Shown here: positions 51,907 to 59,419 of the stretch, one piece after another
Layout: every line of letters begins with the position of its first letter
Position numbering within the stretch: the first letter of the stretch is position 1
Assembly: GCA_020637805.1 (NCBI GenBank)
Contig: JACKJU010000005.1
Location: forward strand, 124,001 to 188,000
From: Nitratireductor sp.
GTDB taxonomy: Bacteria > Pseudomonadota > Alphaproteobacteria > Rhizobiales > Rhizobiaceae
Direction of reading: 5' to 3'
Length of the DNA stretch: 64,000 bases
Translations under genes and position numbers: made by a program
The notes under the pieces: generated by a model
The model's input: the letters and a program-made list of their open reading frames with translations, nothing else
Told to the model about the DNA's origin: nothing
Databases searched by the model: none

Positions 51907-51929
51907 GAGGTCTGGCCTGAGGTCTGGCC
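51907..51929. repeat. Short tandem duplication
   Basis: GAGGTCTGGCC occurs twice with one base between. It lies in the convergent gap after the cytochrome gene. Probably a slippage duplication. Confidence 0.5.
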
Positions 51930-51965
51930 AGTGAGATAGTGCGGATTATCCTGCGCCAAACAAAA

Positions 51966-51996
51966 ACCCCGTGGCGAGAGCGAGTAGCCACGGGGT
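51966..51996 (-). terminator. Rho-independent terminator for the leftward dsr-tusA cluster
   Basis: 10-bp perfect stem, arm ACCCCGTGGC, 11-base loop. On the minus strand the hairpin is followed by TTTTTG, a typical T-run. On the plus strand it has an A-run before it, so it can also end the soe operon. Confidence 0.8.
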
Positions 51997-52042
51997 AAAC
52001 CATCCGAAGGTGGTTTGCCGGGCCACTGGGGCCCTGGAGCGT

Positions 52043-52075
52043 TTTCGATTTTTGACGGAATCGGCAAAATCGAAA
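52043..52075. repeat. AT-rich palindromic element (Rhizobiales-type intergenic repeat)
   Basis: 10-bp perfect arms TTTCGATTTT and AAAATCGAAA with a 13-base loop, in a GAGCGTTTTCGA context. Alphaproteobacterial genomes often carry dispersed palindromes of this style. Only one copy is in the window, so the repeat nature is inferred. Confidence 0.4.
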
Positions 52076-52110
52076 TGCGTAAATAAATTCAGTCGCTTGC
52101 CGAAGCTATC

Positions 52111-52135
52111 TGTTTGCACCTAAAGGTGAAACAGT
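52111..52135. repeat. Hairpin 26 bp after tusA
   Basis: CTGTTT-G-CACCT-AA-AGGTG-AAACAG: 11 paired bases with one bulged G and a 2-base loop. No T-run follows on the minus strand; possibly an mRNA 3'-end stabiliser. Confidence 0.4.
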
Positions 52136-52160
52136 CTAGCCGGTTTTGCCTGGGTATTGG

Positions 52161-52388
52161 TCAGGCGGTGTTCTTGATCAGGTAGCGATAGACGCCGTCA
52201 TCGACGGAGTTCTCGACGAGCGTGTTGCCCGTTGTCCGGCAGAATGCCTCGAAGTCGGCGGCAGAGCCGGGATCGGTGGCGAGCACTTCCATCGTGCCGC
52301 CTGCCGGAACATCCTTAAGCGCCTTCTTTGCGCGCAGGATCGGAAGCGGGCAGTTCAGTCCCTTTGCGTCTACGGTTACGTCAGCCAT
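52161..52388 (-). CDS. tusA: Sulfur carrier protein TusA
   Basis: A 75-residue TusA/SirA-family protein. It carries sulfane sulfur as persulfide on the Cys13 of LNCPLPILRAKKAL (CPxP motif). In sulfur oxidisers TusA hands sulfur to DsrEFH. Last gene of the leftward cluster, 63 bp after dsrE2. No rhodanese gene, the usual partner, is between them. GGAGGAGTAGACAGAA lies before the start. Confidence 0.92.
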   Translation of the reverse strand: MADVTVDAKGLNCPLPILRAKKALKDVPAGGTMEVLATDPGSAADFEAFCRTTGNTLVENSVDDGVYRYLIKNTA

Positions 52389-52451
52389 TTCTGTCTACTC
52401 CTCCTGAAATGATATCGGGTGTCGGGTGCGGGCCGCATCGCGGCCGGTTGT

Positions 52452-52949
52452 TCAGATATACAGGTTGATATCGGATTTCAGCGCATTTTCCATGTAAGTG
52501 GCAGCGCCGCCAAGCTTGATGCCGTCGATCATTTCACCCTTTTCGAACTCGAACAGGTCCATGGTCATCTGGCAGGCTATCATCTCGATATCCGATTCCA
52601 CGGCTGCCTCGCGCAGGTCTTCGATCGATGCAACGCCTTTCTTCTTGATGAGGTTCTTCATCATCGTCGTGGCCGCCCGGTCGACACCCGGGATCATCGA
52701 TACGACGTTCGGCATGGCCATGTGCATGCCCATCATCGGCATCTGCATGGCCGGATTGCCCAGCGTGGAGATCTTCAGGTCCAGATCCTTCTTGAGAAGG
52801 GTAAGGCCGTAGAAGGTGAAGAACATCGAGACGTTCACTCCCATCGCGGCGGCGGTCGTTCCCAGAATGAAGGGCGGATAGGCCCAGTCCAGCGTGCCCT
52901 TGGTCACGATGATTGACATGCTCTTTGCATTTTCCAGCGCGTCGGACAT
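52452..52949 (-). CDS. dsrE2: DsrE2-type sulfurtransferase (DsrE/DsrF-like family)
   Basis: A 165-residue protein of the DsrE/DsrF/DrsH-like family. It begins with a beta strand (SMSIIVTKGTLDWAYPPFILGTTAAAMGVNVSMFFTFYG) and has a Met-rich middle. A candidate active Cys126 is in IEMIACQMTMDLFEF. Known DsrE2 proteins act with TusA and rhodanese in persulfide transfer. Preceded by a dyad ATTC-N8-GAAT in its 170-bp upstream gap, so it may have its own promoter, separate from dsrN. Confidence 0.85.
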   Translation of the reverse strand: MSDALENAKSMSIIVTKGTLDWAYPPFILGTTAAAMGVNVSMFFTFYGLTLLKKDLDLKISTLGNPAMQMPMMGMHMAMPNVVSMIPGVDRAATTMMKNLIKKKGVASIEDLREAAVESDIEMIACQMTMDLFEFEKGEMIDGIKLGGAATYMENALKSDINLYI

Positions 52950-53001
52950 AGCGCAATTCCTCCCGGAGTTTCTTTCTACCGCCCGATTTGCGGAAGAAAA
53001 T

Positions 53002-53017
53002 ATTCAAATAATTGAAT
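53002..53017. promoter_or_regulatory. SqrR/BigR-type operator before dsrE2-tusA
   Basis: ATTCAA-ATAA-TTGAAT, a perfect 16-bp dyad that reads ATTC-N8-GAAT, the operator described for the persulfide-responsive ArsR-family repressor SqrR. It lies 53 bp upstream of the dsrE2 start, in the only sizeable gap (170 bp) between dsrN-linked genes and dsrE2. The repressor gene is not in the window. Confidence 0.6.
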
Positions 53018-53119
53018 ACCACGGCGCGACTCCTGTCAAGAAAATGCACGTCGCGTGGCATTGTGGCACATCGGCAGATACAGCTTTCCGGGCCGTCCGC
53101 GAGATGCCTGTGAGGCGTA

Positions 53120-53458
53120 TCAATATCCACCCTTGCGACGGCTCTCGGGGAGGCCGGCGATCCTTCCGCCCTGCTTCGACGGGTCGAGGGGAAACAGTTC
53201 GTACAGCGACCGCTGATCGACCTTCTCGCCCCAGCGTTCCGACATGTCCTTCATGATATGGCGGGTGCTTGGCTGGTTGCCGCCGTTCTCGAAAAACTCT
53301 TCGCGCAGGTAGTTGATGATGTCCCAATGCTTCTCGCCCAGTTCGATTTCCTCGGCGCTGGCCATGTGCCGCGCCAGGTCTTCGCTCCACTGGGTTTGAT
53401 CAACCAGAAATCCGTTTGCCGTGGTTTCGATGGTGGAACCATTGAACTCGATTGCCAT
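53120..53458 (-). CDS. DsrC-family protein without any cysteine (RspA-like)
   Basis: A 112-residue DsrC/TusE paralogue: IEFNGSTIETTANGFLVDQT, ELGEKHWDIINYLREEFFENG and LYELFPLDPSKQGGRIAGLP are homologous to DsrC. The two C-terminal cysteines that carry the trisulfide are missing: Gly stands at residue 98 where DsrC of this window has Cys98, and the end is RRKGGY. The protein has no Cys at all. Cysteine-free DsrC-family members have been called regulatory (RspA). It cannot carry sulfur as DsrC does. 15 bp after dsrN. Confidence 0.82.
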   Translation of the reverse strand: MAIEFNGSTIETTANGFLVDQTQWSEDLARHMASAEEIELGEKHWDIINYLREEFFENGGNQPSTRHIMKDMSERWGEKVDQRSLYELFPLDPSKQGGRIAGLPESRRKGGY

Positions 53459-53473
53459 ACTCTTCCTCTCCTG

Positions 53474-54844
53474 TCAGGCATTCCCGGCCATTCGCTGACG
53501 CGTAGCCAATTGCTCCCTGCGCACAAGGTCGACGAAATCCAGTGCCCAGTGATGGGTGGAGGTGTCACGGAAATGGCTGAATCCGGCAGTCACGTTGTGT
53601 ACCTGGATGCCGTCGTTCAGGCCGTCGATGCCGTGTCCTCGCCTAACCTTCCAGCGGTAGCGCGTGTCCTTGGGCAGGTTTTCCAGCCTTGCGTAATGAA
53701 ACTCGTGTGCGGGGAATGCGTGTCCTGTCTGTGGGTCTTCCAGGACAACGAGACCGCGACCCTGCGGACGGCTCTGCATCACTGCATCGGCATCGATGAT
53801 GCCAAGCATCTCGCCGCTCTCGTTGCGAAACCGCACGGTTCTGCAAAGGTACATAAGGCCGCCGCACTCCGCGTGAACGGGCCGGCCGCCGAGAATTGCC
53901 TTTCTAAGGGCAACCTTCATGGCCGTATTGGCTTCGAGCGCGGCAATGTGGGTTTCCGGAAAGCCTCCGCCAAGCAGGATAGCATCGTTGCGGGGCAGTT
54001 GCTCGTCATGGAGCGGACTGAAGAATTCGAGCTTTGCGCCAGCCCGTTCCAGTGCTTCGAGATCGTCCTCGTAGTAGAAGCAGAAGGCCGCATCACGGGC
54101 GACTGCGATGGTGATGTCCTTGCGGTCGGGCATCACGGGCAGGCCGGTGCGGCCCATATGCGGTGCCGATCTGGCAATCCCGAGGACCGCTTCCGTATCG
54201 ACATTGTCTTCAACTAGGCTGCGGATTGCGTTGATGCGTTCCCCGGCGTTGGTATCGCCTGGCGTCGTGAGTCCAAGATGTCTCTCGCGCACGATCATCT
54301 GCGGCAGGCGCGGCAGCGCGCCCAGTACGGGCATATCCGTGTAGGCTTCGACTGCGGCGCGAAGCTTGCTCTCCTGGCGAGGCGTCGCGACCCGGTTGAG
54401 CACGACGCCGGCAATCGTGACCTCGGGATCGAAATTTGCGTAACCGATCAGCAGCGGGGCGATGCCGCGCGTCATGCCTTCCGTATCGACGATCAGGACG
54501 ACGGGTGCCTTGAGCAGCCTGGCGAGTGCTGCTGAAGAGTCCGAGCCGTCGGTTGCCACTCCGTCATGCAGTCCCTTGTTGCCCTCGATCAGGTTGATGC
54601 CGCTGCGTGATGACTGGCGGGCGGAAAAGGTGCCACGGATCTCGTCATGGGCCTGGGTATTGAAATCCAGGTTGTAGACATGATTGCCGCTGGCATGGGC
54701 CAGCCAGAGCGGATCGATGTAGTCCGGCCCTTTCTTGAAGACATGGGTGTCCAGCCCGGCATAGGCAAAGCTCGCGGCAAGTCCGGCGGTCAGCGTGGTC
54801 TTGCCCGAGGATTTGTGCGCAGCAGAGATGAACAGCCTGGACAT
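53474..54844 (-). CDS. dsrN: Siroheme amidase DsrN (CbiA/CobB-type amidotransferase)
   Basis: A 456-residue glutamine-dependent amidotransferase, cobyrinate a,c-diamide synthase-like. N-terminal P-loop SAAHKSSGKTTLTAGLAASF and KKGPDYIDPLWLAHASG, then a C-terminal class I glutaminase domain with Cys in VHAECGGLMYLCR. In dsr clusters this enzyme amidates siroheme to make siro(heme)amide for DsrAB. The gap to dsrP is 6 bp. Cobalamin synthesis is the alternative for this family but no other cob gene is near. Confidence 0.88.
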   Translation of the reverse strand: MSRLFISAAHKSSGKTTLTAGLAASFAYAGLDTHVFKKGPDYIDPLWLAHASGNHVYNLDFNTQAHDEIRGTFSARQSSRSGINLIEGNKGLHDGVATDGSDSSAALARLLKAPVVLIVDTEGMTRGIAPLLIGYANFDPEVTIAGVVLNRVATPRQESKLRAAVEAYTDMPVLGALPRLPQMIVRERHLGLTTPGDTNAGERINAIRSLVEDNVDTEAVLGIARSAPHMGRTGLPVMPDRKDITIAVARDAAFCFYYEDDLEALERAGAKLEFFSPLHDEQLPRNDAILLGGGFPETHIAALEANTAMKVALRKAILGGRPVHAECGGLMYLCRTVRFRNESGEMLGIIDADAVMQSRPQGRGLVVLEDPQTGHAFPAHEFHYARLENLPKDTRYRWKVRRGHGIDGLNDGIQVHNVTAGFSHFRDTSTHHWALDFVDLVRREQLATRQRMAGNA

Positions 54845-54850
54845 TTTCGA

Positions 54851-56059
54851 TCAGCCTGCGGCAGCTGCCGCATTGAGGGTGACGTTGTCCTCTACCGGCA
54901 GGATCGGCAGGATCTTGACGCCGACAAGCGTGATCAGGGCTGCGAGCGCCCAGCCGCCGATGCCCAGCAGCAGTTCGGGCAAGGACGGTACATAGTGCTG
55001 TATCTGGCCGTCGCCGAAGCTCGACGAAACCTCCATGCCCGGGAAGATGTTGAGCGGGAACGCCTGTCCACCGATGACGATGACATAGATGGAGGCCAGG
55101 CCACCAGCGATGACGAGAACCGAGGCAAGGCCGACCATCATGCGGTTGCGGTTGAAGGCCGGCAGAAAGACCAGCGCCATCGGGATAAGGCTGCCGAGGA
55201 TGACGAACCCGCCCCAGAAGAGCAGCGGATAGATGCCGCCTTCGACGAGCAGGAACCGCTCCACGCCACCGCGTGCAGCCGAATAGAGATTGGTCAGGTG
55301 CATCAGAAGCTGGAAGTAGAGCGTGGTCGCGATGAATATGCCAAGCAGCTTGGCGAGCCGTTCGATCAGTTCGGTTCCAAGCGAGCGATCTCCGCAGCCG
55401 TAGTCGAGCAGCAATCGCGTGGTTATGAATATCGCGAGGCCCAACGAAAGCGACATCGCGATGAACAGCGGCGCAAGCATTGCTGCGTTGAACGCTTCAC
55501 GCGCCACAAGCCAGCCGAAAATCGAGCCGGTGCCGGTGGTCAGGATCAGGCGCCAGACGAAGGCGAACGTGCCGACAGCCCCGGTCCACTTCATCCAGCT
55601 GCGGGTCATCTGGACGATCAGATAGGCGCCGACGATGACGATGAAGCCCGTATAGAGAAAGATGTTCCAGGCGAAGATCGACTTGAAATTGTAGGAGGTC
55701 ATGGCGACGGTCAGACGGTCGGGGCGGCCGAGATCCAGAACCAGCACGGACAGACCTCCGACCAGCAAGGCAATCGACATGAGGCCGGAAAGTCTCGCCT
55801 TCGGCTTGTAGGTCGTCTTGCCGAATACCGAGGCGAGGGAGGCCATGTTGAGAATGCCGGATGCCGCGACGATCAGGAAGATCGCGAAGACATGGGGCAG
55901 GCCCCAGACAATGCCGTTGTTCATGCCGGTAACGATGTGGCCGTGATGCTCCATGTACCAGGCCGAGGATAGGCCGGTGACGACGAGGGCCGCCATGAGT
56001 GCCATGAAAACCCACAGGAAGGTGCGGGAGCGGGCTTCGCGATAGATGATACGTGCCAT
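54851..56059 (-). CDS. dsrP: DsrP, membrane quinone-interacting subunit (NrfD/PsrC family)
   Basis: A 402-residue integral membrane protein with ten helices of the NrfD family. Marks: FLWVFMALMAALVVTGLSSAWYMEHHGHIVTGMNNGIVWGLPHVFAIFLIV and WNIFLYTGFIVIVGAYLIVQM. It belongs to the DsrMKJOP complex and exchanges electrons with quinones. Start is 10 bp after dsrO. GGAG lies upstream. Heme ligands are not obvious. Confidence 0.88.
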   Translation of the reverse strand: MARIIYREARSRTFLWVFMALMAALVVTGLSSAWYMEHHGHIVTGMNNGIVWGLPHVFAIFLIVAASGILNMASLASVFGKTTYKPKARLSGLMSIALLVGGLSVLVLDLGRPDRLTVAMTSYNFKSIFAWNIFLYTGFIVIVGAYLIVQMTRSWMKWTGAVGTFAFVWRLILTTGTGSIFGWLVAREAFNAAMLAPLFIAMSLSLGLAIFITTRLLLDYGCGDRSLGTELIERLAKLLGIFIATTLYFQLLMHLTNLYSAARGGVERFLLVEGGIYPLLFWGGFVILGSLIPMALVFLPAFNRNRMMVGLASVLVIAGGLASIYVIVIGGQAFPLNIFPGMEVSSSFGDGQIQHYVPSLPELLLGIGGWALAALITLVGVKILPILPVEDNVTLNAAAAAG

Positions 56060-56069
56060 GTCCTGCTCC

Positions 56070-56879
56070 TTAGAGATAGGTGTAGTGAACGCCGGGATCG
56101 ACGCCGAGATCCGGCCTCAACTGGGTCGAGGTGAGTTCGGCAACACGCTTGGCGATGTCGCTCTGCGGGTCATTGAGGTTGCCGAACATCATCGCGCCGC
56201 CGCCGGTCGAATTGCAGGATTCGACACAGGCCGGAATCTCACCACGGTCCACCCTGTGGACGCACATTGTGCAGGATTCGACCGTTCCCTTGCCGCGTGG
56301 CGCATAAGGTTTCTGGTCGATCAGCGTTTCGTGAATGAAGGAGCGTGCCTTGTAGGGGCAGGCCATCATGCAATAGCGGCAGCCGATGCACAGGTGCTTG
56401 TCGACCAGCACGATGCCGTCGGCGCGCTTGAAGGAAGCCCCTGTCGGGCAGACATCGGCGCAGGGAGGTTCGTCGCAATGCTGGCACATGACCGGCAGCT
56501 CGGCGACGGCGCCCGATTTCGGGTTTTTCACCGTAACCTTGCGGATCCATTGGGCATCGGTTTCGGGATGGCCGGTATCCTGCCAGCCATTCTCCTTCTG
56601 GCAGGCCGACACGCATTCGCTGCAGCCGGTGCCGCACTTAGCCACATCTATCAGCAATCCCCAGCGCGCTTTCGGATCGAGGCTTTCCTGCGCGGCATTC
56701 GCCTTTCCGCCGCCAAACGCCATCAGCGTCACGGTCGGGGTAAGCGCAATGGTGGCAAAGGCTCCGCCAGCCTTGATGAATGCACGGCGTCCCGCTTCGA
56801 TGCCGGGTGATGCTTCACCGTCCGCTGGCAGGGAGCCGGCGGGAGTGCAGGTGCAGGTTTTATTGTCCGTGCAGCTCAT
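56070..56879 (-). CDS. dsrO: DsrO, periplasmic iron-sulfur subunit
   Basis: A 269-residue ferredoxin-like protein with a Tat signal: GRRAFIKAGGAFATIALTP (Arg31-Arg32). Cluster cysteines are KCGTGCSECVSACQKENG, CQHCDEPPCADVCPTGA, LCIGCRYCMMACPYKA and SCTMCVHRVDRGEIPACVESC. The long N-terminus with CTDNKTCTC before the Tat motif is unusual. It overlaps dsrJ by 4 bases and is read as the partner of DsrJ and DsrP. Confidence 0.9.
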   Translation of the reverse strand: MSCTDNKTCTCTPAGSLPADGEASPGIEAGRRAFIKAGGAFATIALTPTVTLMAFGGGKANAAQESLDPKARWGLLIDVAKCGTGCSECVSACQKENGWQDTGHPETDAQWIRKVTVKNPKSGAVAELPVMCQHCDEPPCADVCPTGASFKRADGIVLVDKHLCIGCRYCMMACPYKARSFIHETLIDQKPYAPRGKGTVESCTMCVHRVDRGEIPACVESCNSTGGGAMMFGNLNDPQSDIAKRVAELTSTQLRPDLGVDPGVHYTYL

Positions 56880-57373
56880 TCTTGCACCCCTTTCAGGAAT
56901 TCGCTCAGCGCCAGCACGTTCATCCCATGGGGGCTGGACTGCAAGGCGGTGTCGCCGGCTTCCGGCCGTGAGGCGTGACACTGGAAACAGTCGACCTCGA
57001 CGGCCGCGTAGTCGTGACAGGAGCGGCAGAAGTGACGGCTGTCAGCGATGGTGACGTTCTTTCCGTCGTCTCCCTTTACGGCATGGCAGGCGATGCACTC
57101 ATTGAGAGAGAACTCGGGCAGGCGGTTGCCTTCATGAACGGTCAGGTCACGCTTGTGCTTGAGCATGTCCATGTGATTTCGCCGCATGAATTCGGGGTCG
57201 CGCACGCACTCCGTTCCCGGCTTTGCCTCGGGGATAGCCGGTGCCGGAACCGCGGCGACCTGCGTCGACTCTTCCCCGGCGGATGCCATGCCCGGCCAGG
57301 AAATCCCGGCCATGGCACCAAGTGCCACTGCCAGCAGGGCGGTTGCCAAGACCTGTCTGATCCACTGTTTCAT
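56876..57373 (-). CDS. dsrJ: DsrJ, triheme cytochrome c
   Basis: A 165-residue periplasmic or membrane-anchored cytochrome with a hydrophobic N-terminus (VLATALLAVALGAMAGI). Three heme motifs: CIACH (93-97), CRSCH (116-120) and CFQCH (129-133). Cys56 in GTECVRDPEFMRRNHMDML corresponds to the cysteine that acts as axial ligand of one DsrJ heme in sulfur oxidisers. Start at 57373 with GGGAAG seven bases upstream; an ATG two codons upstream is possible. dsrL ends 44 bp before it. Confidence 0.9.
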   Translation of the reverse strand: MKQWIRQVLATALLAVALGAMAGISWPGMASAGEESTQVAAVPAPAIPEAKPGTECVRDPEFMRRNHMDMLKHKRDLTVHEGNRLPEFSLNECIACHAVKGDDGKNVTIADSRHFCRSCHDYAAVEVDCFQCHASRPEAGDTALQSSPHGMNVLALSEFLKGVQE

Positions 57374-57417
57374 GTGCATTCTTCCCGCCAACTCTTCCGG
57401 TGCTGCCCCAAGTGCGC

Positions 57418-59370
57418 CTATTCGCCAAGTCCCATCTGGATGTAGCCAGTCGGGCACACGTCAGCGCAGATGTGGCAGCCGATGCAGCGCGTGTAATCCG
57501 TCTGTACGTAGCGGCCCACAGCGCGGTCCTTTTTCGGTACGCGGAAGACGGCGTCTTGCGGGCAGTAGATCACGCAGTTGTCGCACTCGAAGCAGAGGCC
57601 GCAGCTCATGCAGCGCTCGCCTTCACGTTTTGCCTGCTCCTCGGTGAAGCCGACAATGCGCTCCTCGAAATTGCCTATCACGCTTTCGGAGTCGACATGG
57701 ATTTCAGAGCGCTTCTCACGGTCCTCCCACTTGAAGTGCCCCTTGAAGAGGTCGGAATGCGGGATGATGTGGGAACTGCCACGATCCTCGTAGTTGTGAA
57801 CCGCGTAGCGTGCATCTGAAGTGCCGCGCTCCTGGCCCGGATTGTACGGGTCCGGACCGAGATGGCGCTGATGCAGTTCCTCGAGAAGGTTGAACTGGTG
57901 AACGTCCACCTTGGGGCGCTTGAAATTGTCCTTGCCGTCAAGGAACCGGTTGATGGTTTCCGACGCGATGCGGCCATGACCGATGGCAGTGGTCAGCAGG
58001 TGCGGACGGACGATGTCTCCACCGGCAAAGTGCTTGCCCATTTCCTTGACCTTGTAGCCCGGTTCGATGGCGATGAACCCGTTGCCGTTATCGAGTGCCT
58101 CAAGTCCTTCGGCGAGATCTCCCATCTGGCCGATGGCAGAGATGATGACATCGCACTCGATCTCGAATTCCGTGCCTTCGATCGGCTTCGGTGCATTGCC
58201 CTGCATTTCGCACTGGCACATCTTCAAGGCGCGGGCCTTGCCGTCCTTGTCGAGGAGAACTTCCAGTGGCATCACGCCACCCTTGATGTCGACACCTTCG
58301 CGCAGCGCATCCTCGCGTTCGCGTTCGGCAGCCATCATTTTTTCCAGCGGGAATAGTGACGTCAGCGTGGCCTGCACGCCCTCGCGGGCAAGGGCACCGG
58401 TTACGTCATGTGCCGTGTAGCCAAGCGTTCCGTGGTCGGCAATGTCGTGCTGGTGCGTCTGCGAGATGTGGCCGAGGCGGCGTGCCACGGAGGCAACGTC
58501 GATGGACGTGTCGCCGCCACCTACCACGACGATGCGCCTGGCGGTATGGACAACCCAGCCCTGGTTGAAGGCGTCGAGGAATTCAACACCGGTCATGCAG
58601 TTGGGCGCATCGGCACCCGGGATCGGCAGCGGCCGGCCCTTCTGCGCACCTATGCCCCAGAAGATCGCGTCGAATTCCTTCTCGAGCTGCTCGACGGTCA
58701 CACCCAAGCCAACGGTGACGTTGAGGCGGACATCGACGCCCATGTCGATAATGCGCTTGATCTCGGCATCCAGCATTTCGCGCGGCGTACGGTAGCCCGG
58801 AATGCCAAAGCGCATCATGCCGCCCAGATGGTCGTGAGCCTCGAACAATGTCACCGCGTGGCCGTCGCGGCGCAGGAAATAGGCCGCCGTAAGCCCGGCA
58901 GGTCCGCCGCCTATCACTGCAATGCGCTTGCCGGTATCCGGGCCGGGTTCCGGCAGTTTGAGATTGTTCTGGATTGCCCAGTCACCGACATATTGCTCGA
59001 CACCGTTGATGCCGACGAAATCATCGACCTCGTTGCGGTTGCAGCCGTCCTCGCAGGGGGCAGGGCAAACACGGCCCATGGAGGCCGGAAACGGATTGGC
59101 CTCGACCATGCGGTTGAAGGCATATTCCTGCCAGGACTGGCCTTCCACAGGAGACTTGTCCATGCCGCGTGCAATGGCCAGCCAGCCGCGTATGTCATGG
59201 CCGGAAGGGCACGATCCCTGGCATGGCGGCGCACGGTGGATATAGGTCGGGCACTTGTAGGAATGGTCGGCCTGGAAGATCTTCTCCTGCAGGTCTTCCC
59301 ATTCCCAAGGGTTCTTGCCGCTTTCGAAACGGCGGTGGGTAACCTTTTTCGGGTCGACTGGCTCGTTCAT
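57418..59370 (-). CDS. dsrL: DsrL, NAD(P)H:acceptor oxidoreductase of the rDsr system
   Basis: A 650-residue iron-sulfur flavoprotein, similar to the small subunit of glutamate synthase. N-terminal cysteines (CPTYIHRAPPCQGSCPSGHD and CPAPCEDGCNR). FAD loop VIGGGPAGLTAAYFLRRDG, NAD(P) loop VVGGGDTSIDVASVARRL. C-terminal ferredoxin domain with CMSCGLCFECDNCVIYCPQDA and RCIGCHICADVCPTGY. It receives electrons from DsrAB during sulfur oxidation and reduces NAD(P)+. Located between dsrK and dsrJ, as in Allochromatium. Its presence marks an oxidative, not reductive, system. Confidence 0.92.
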   Translation of the reverse strand: MNEPVDPKKVTHRRFESGKNPWEWEDLQEKIFQADHSYKCPTYIHRAPPCQGSCPSGHDIRGWLAIARGMDKSPVEGQSWQEYAFNRMVEANPFPASMGRVCPAPCEDGCNRNEVDDFVGINGVEQYVGDWAIQNNLKLPEPGPDTGKRIAVIGGGPAGLTAAYFLRRDGHAVTLFEAHDHLGGMMRFGIPGYRTPREMLDAEIKRIIDMGVDVRLNVTVGLGVTVEQLEKEFDAIFWGIGAQKGRPLPIPGADAPNCMTGVEFLDAFNQGWVVHTARRIVVVGGGDTSIDVASVARRLGHISQTHQHDIADHGTLGYTAHDVTGALAREGVQATLTSLFPLEKMMAAEREREDALREGVDIKGGVMPLEVLLDKDGKARALKMCQCEMQGNAPKPIEGTEFEIECDVIISAIGQMGDLAEGLEALDNGNGFIAIEPGYKVKEMGKHFAGGDIVRPHLLTTAIGHGRIASETINRFLDGKDNFKRPKVDVHQFNLLEELHQRHLGPDPYNPGQERGTSDARYAVHNYEDRGSSHIIPHSDLFKGHFKWEDREKRSEIHVDSESVIGNFEERIVGFTEEQAKREGERCMSCGLCFECDNCVIYCPQDAVFRVPKKDRAVGRYVQTDYTRCIGCHICADVCPTGYIQMGLGE

Positions 59371-59419
59371 GGTTTCCTCACATCTTCCCTGGCTGAATTT
59401 TCTGTTTCATTCGTCTGTG

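Larger units (their letters stand above)
51892..52160. other. Convergent intergenic region between soe and tusA
   Basis: No gene seen. It holds a tandem duplication (51907), a terminator (51966-51996), an AT-rich palindromic element (52043-52075) and a small hairpin (52111-52135). It separates the rightward soe operon from the leftward dsr cluster. Confidence 0.7.

Noticed and set aside
51907..51929. Two adjacent copies of GAGGTCTGGCC as the start of a CRISPR-like array
   Set aside because: Only two 11-base units, one base apart, and no spacers.
52452..52949. A second dsrEFH-type set near tusA
   Set aside because: Only one DsrE2-type gene is present here; the real dsrEFH lies at 62326-63465.
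53120..53458. Cysteine-free DsrC as a truncated pseudogene
   Set aside because: The frame is intact, the length is full (112 versus 110 residues) and the C-terminal alignment continues past both missing cysteines.
54647..55972. A 441-codon hydrophilic plus-strand frame opposite dsrP
   Set aside because: Antisense mirror of a membrane protein; charged low-complexity translation without motifs.
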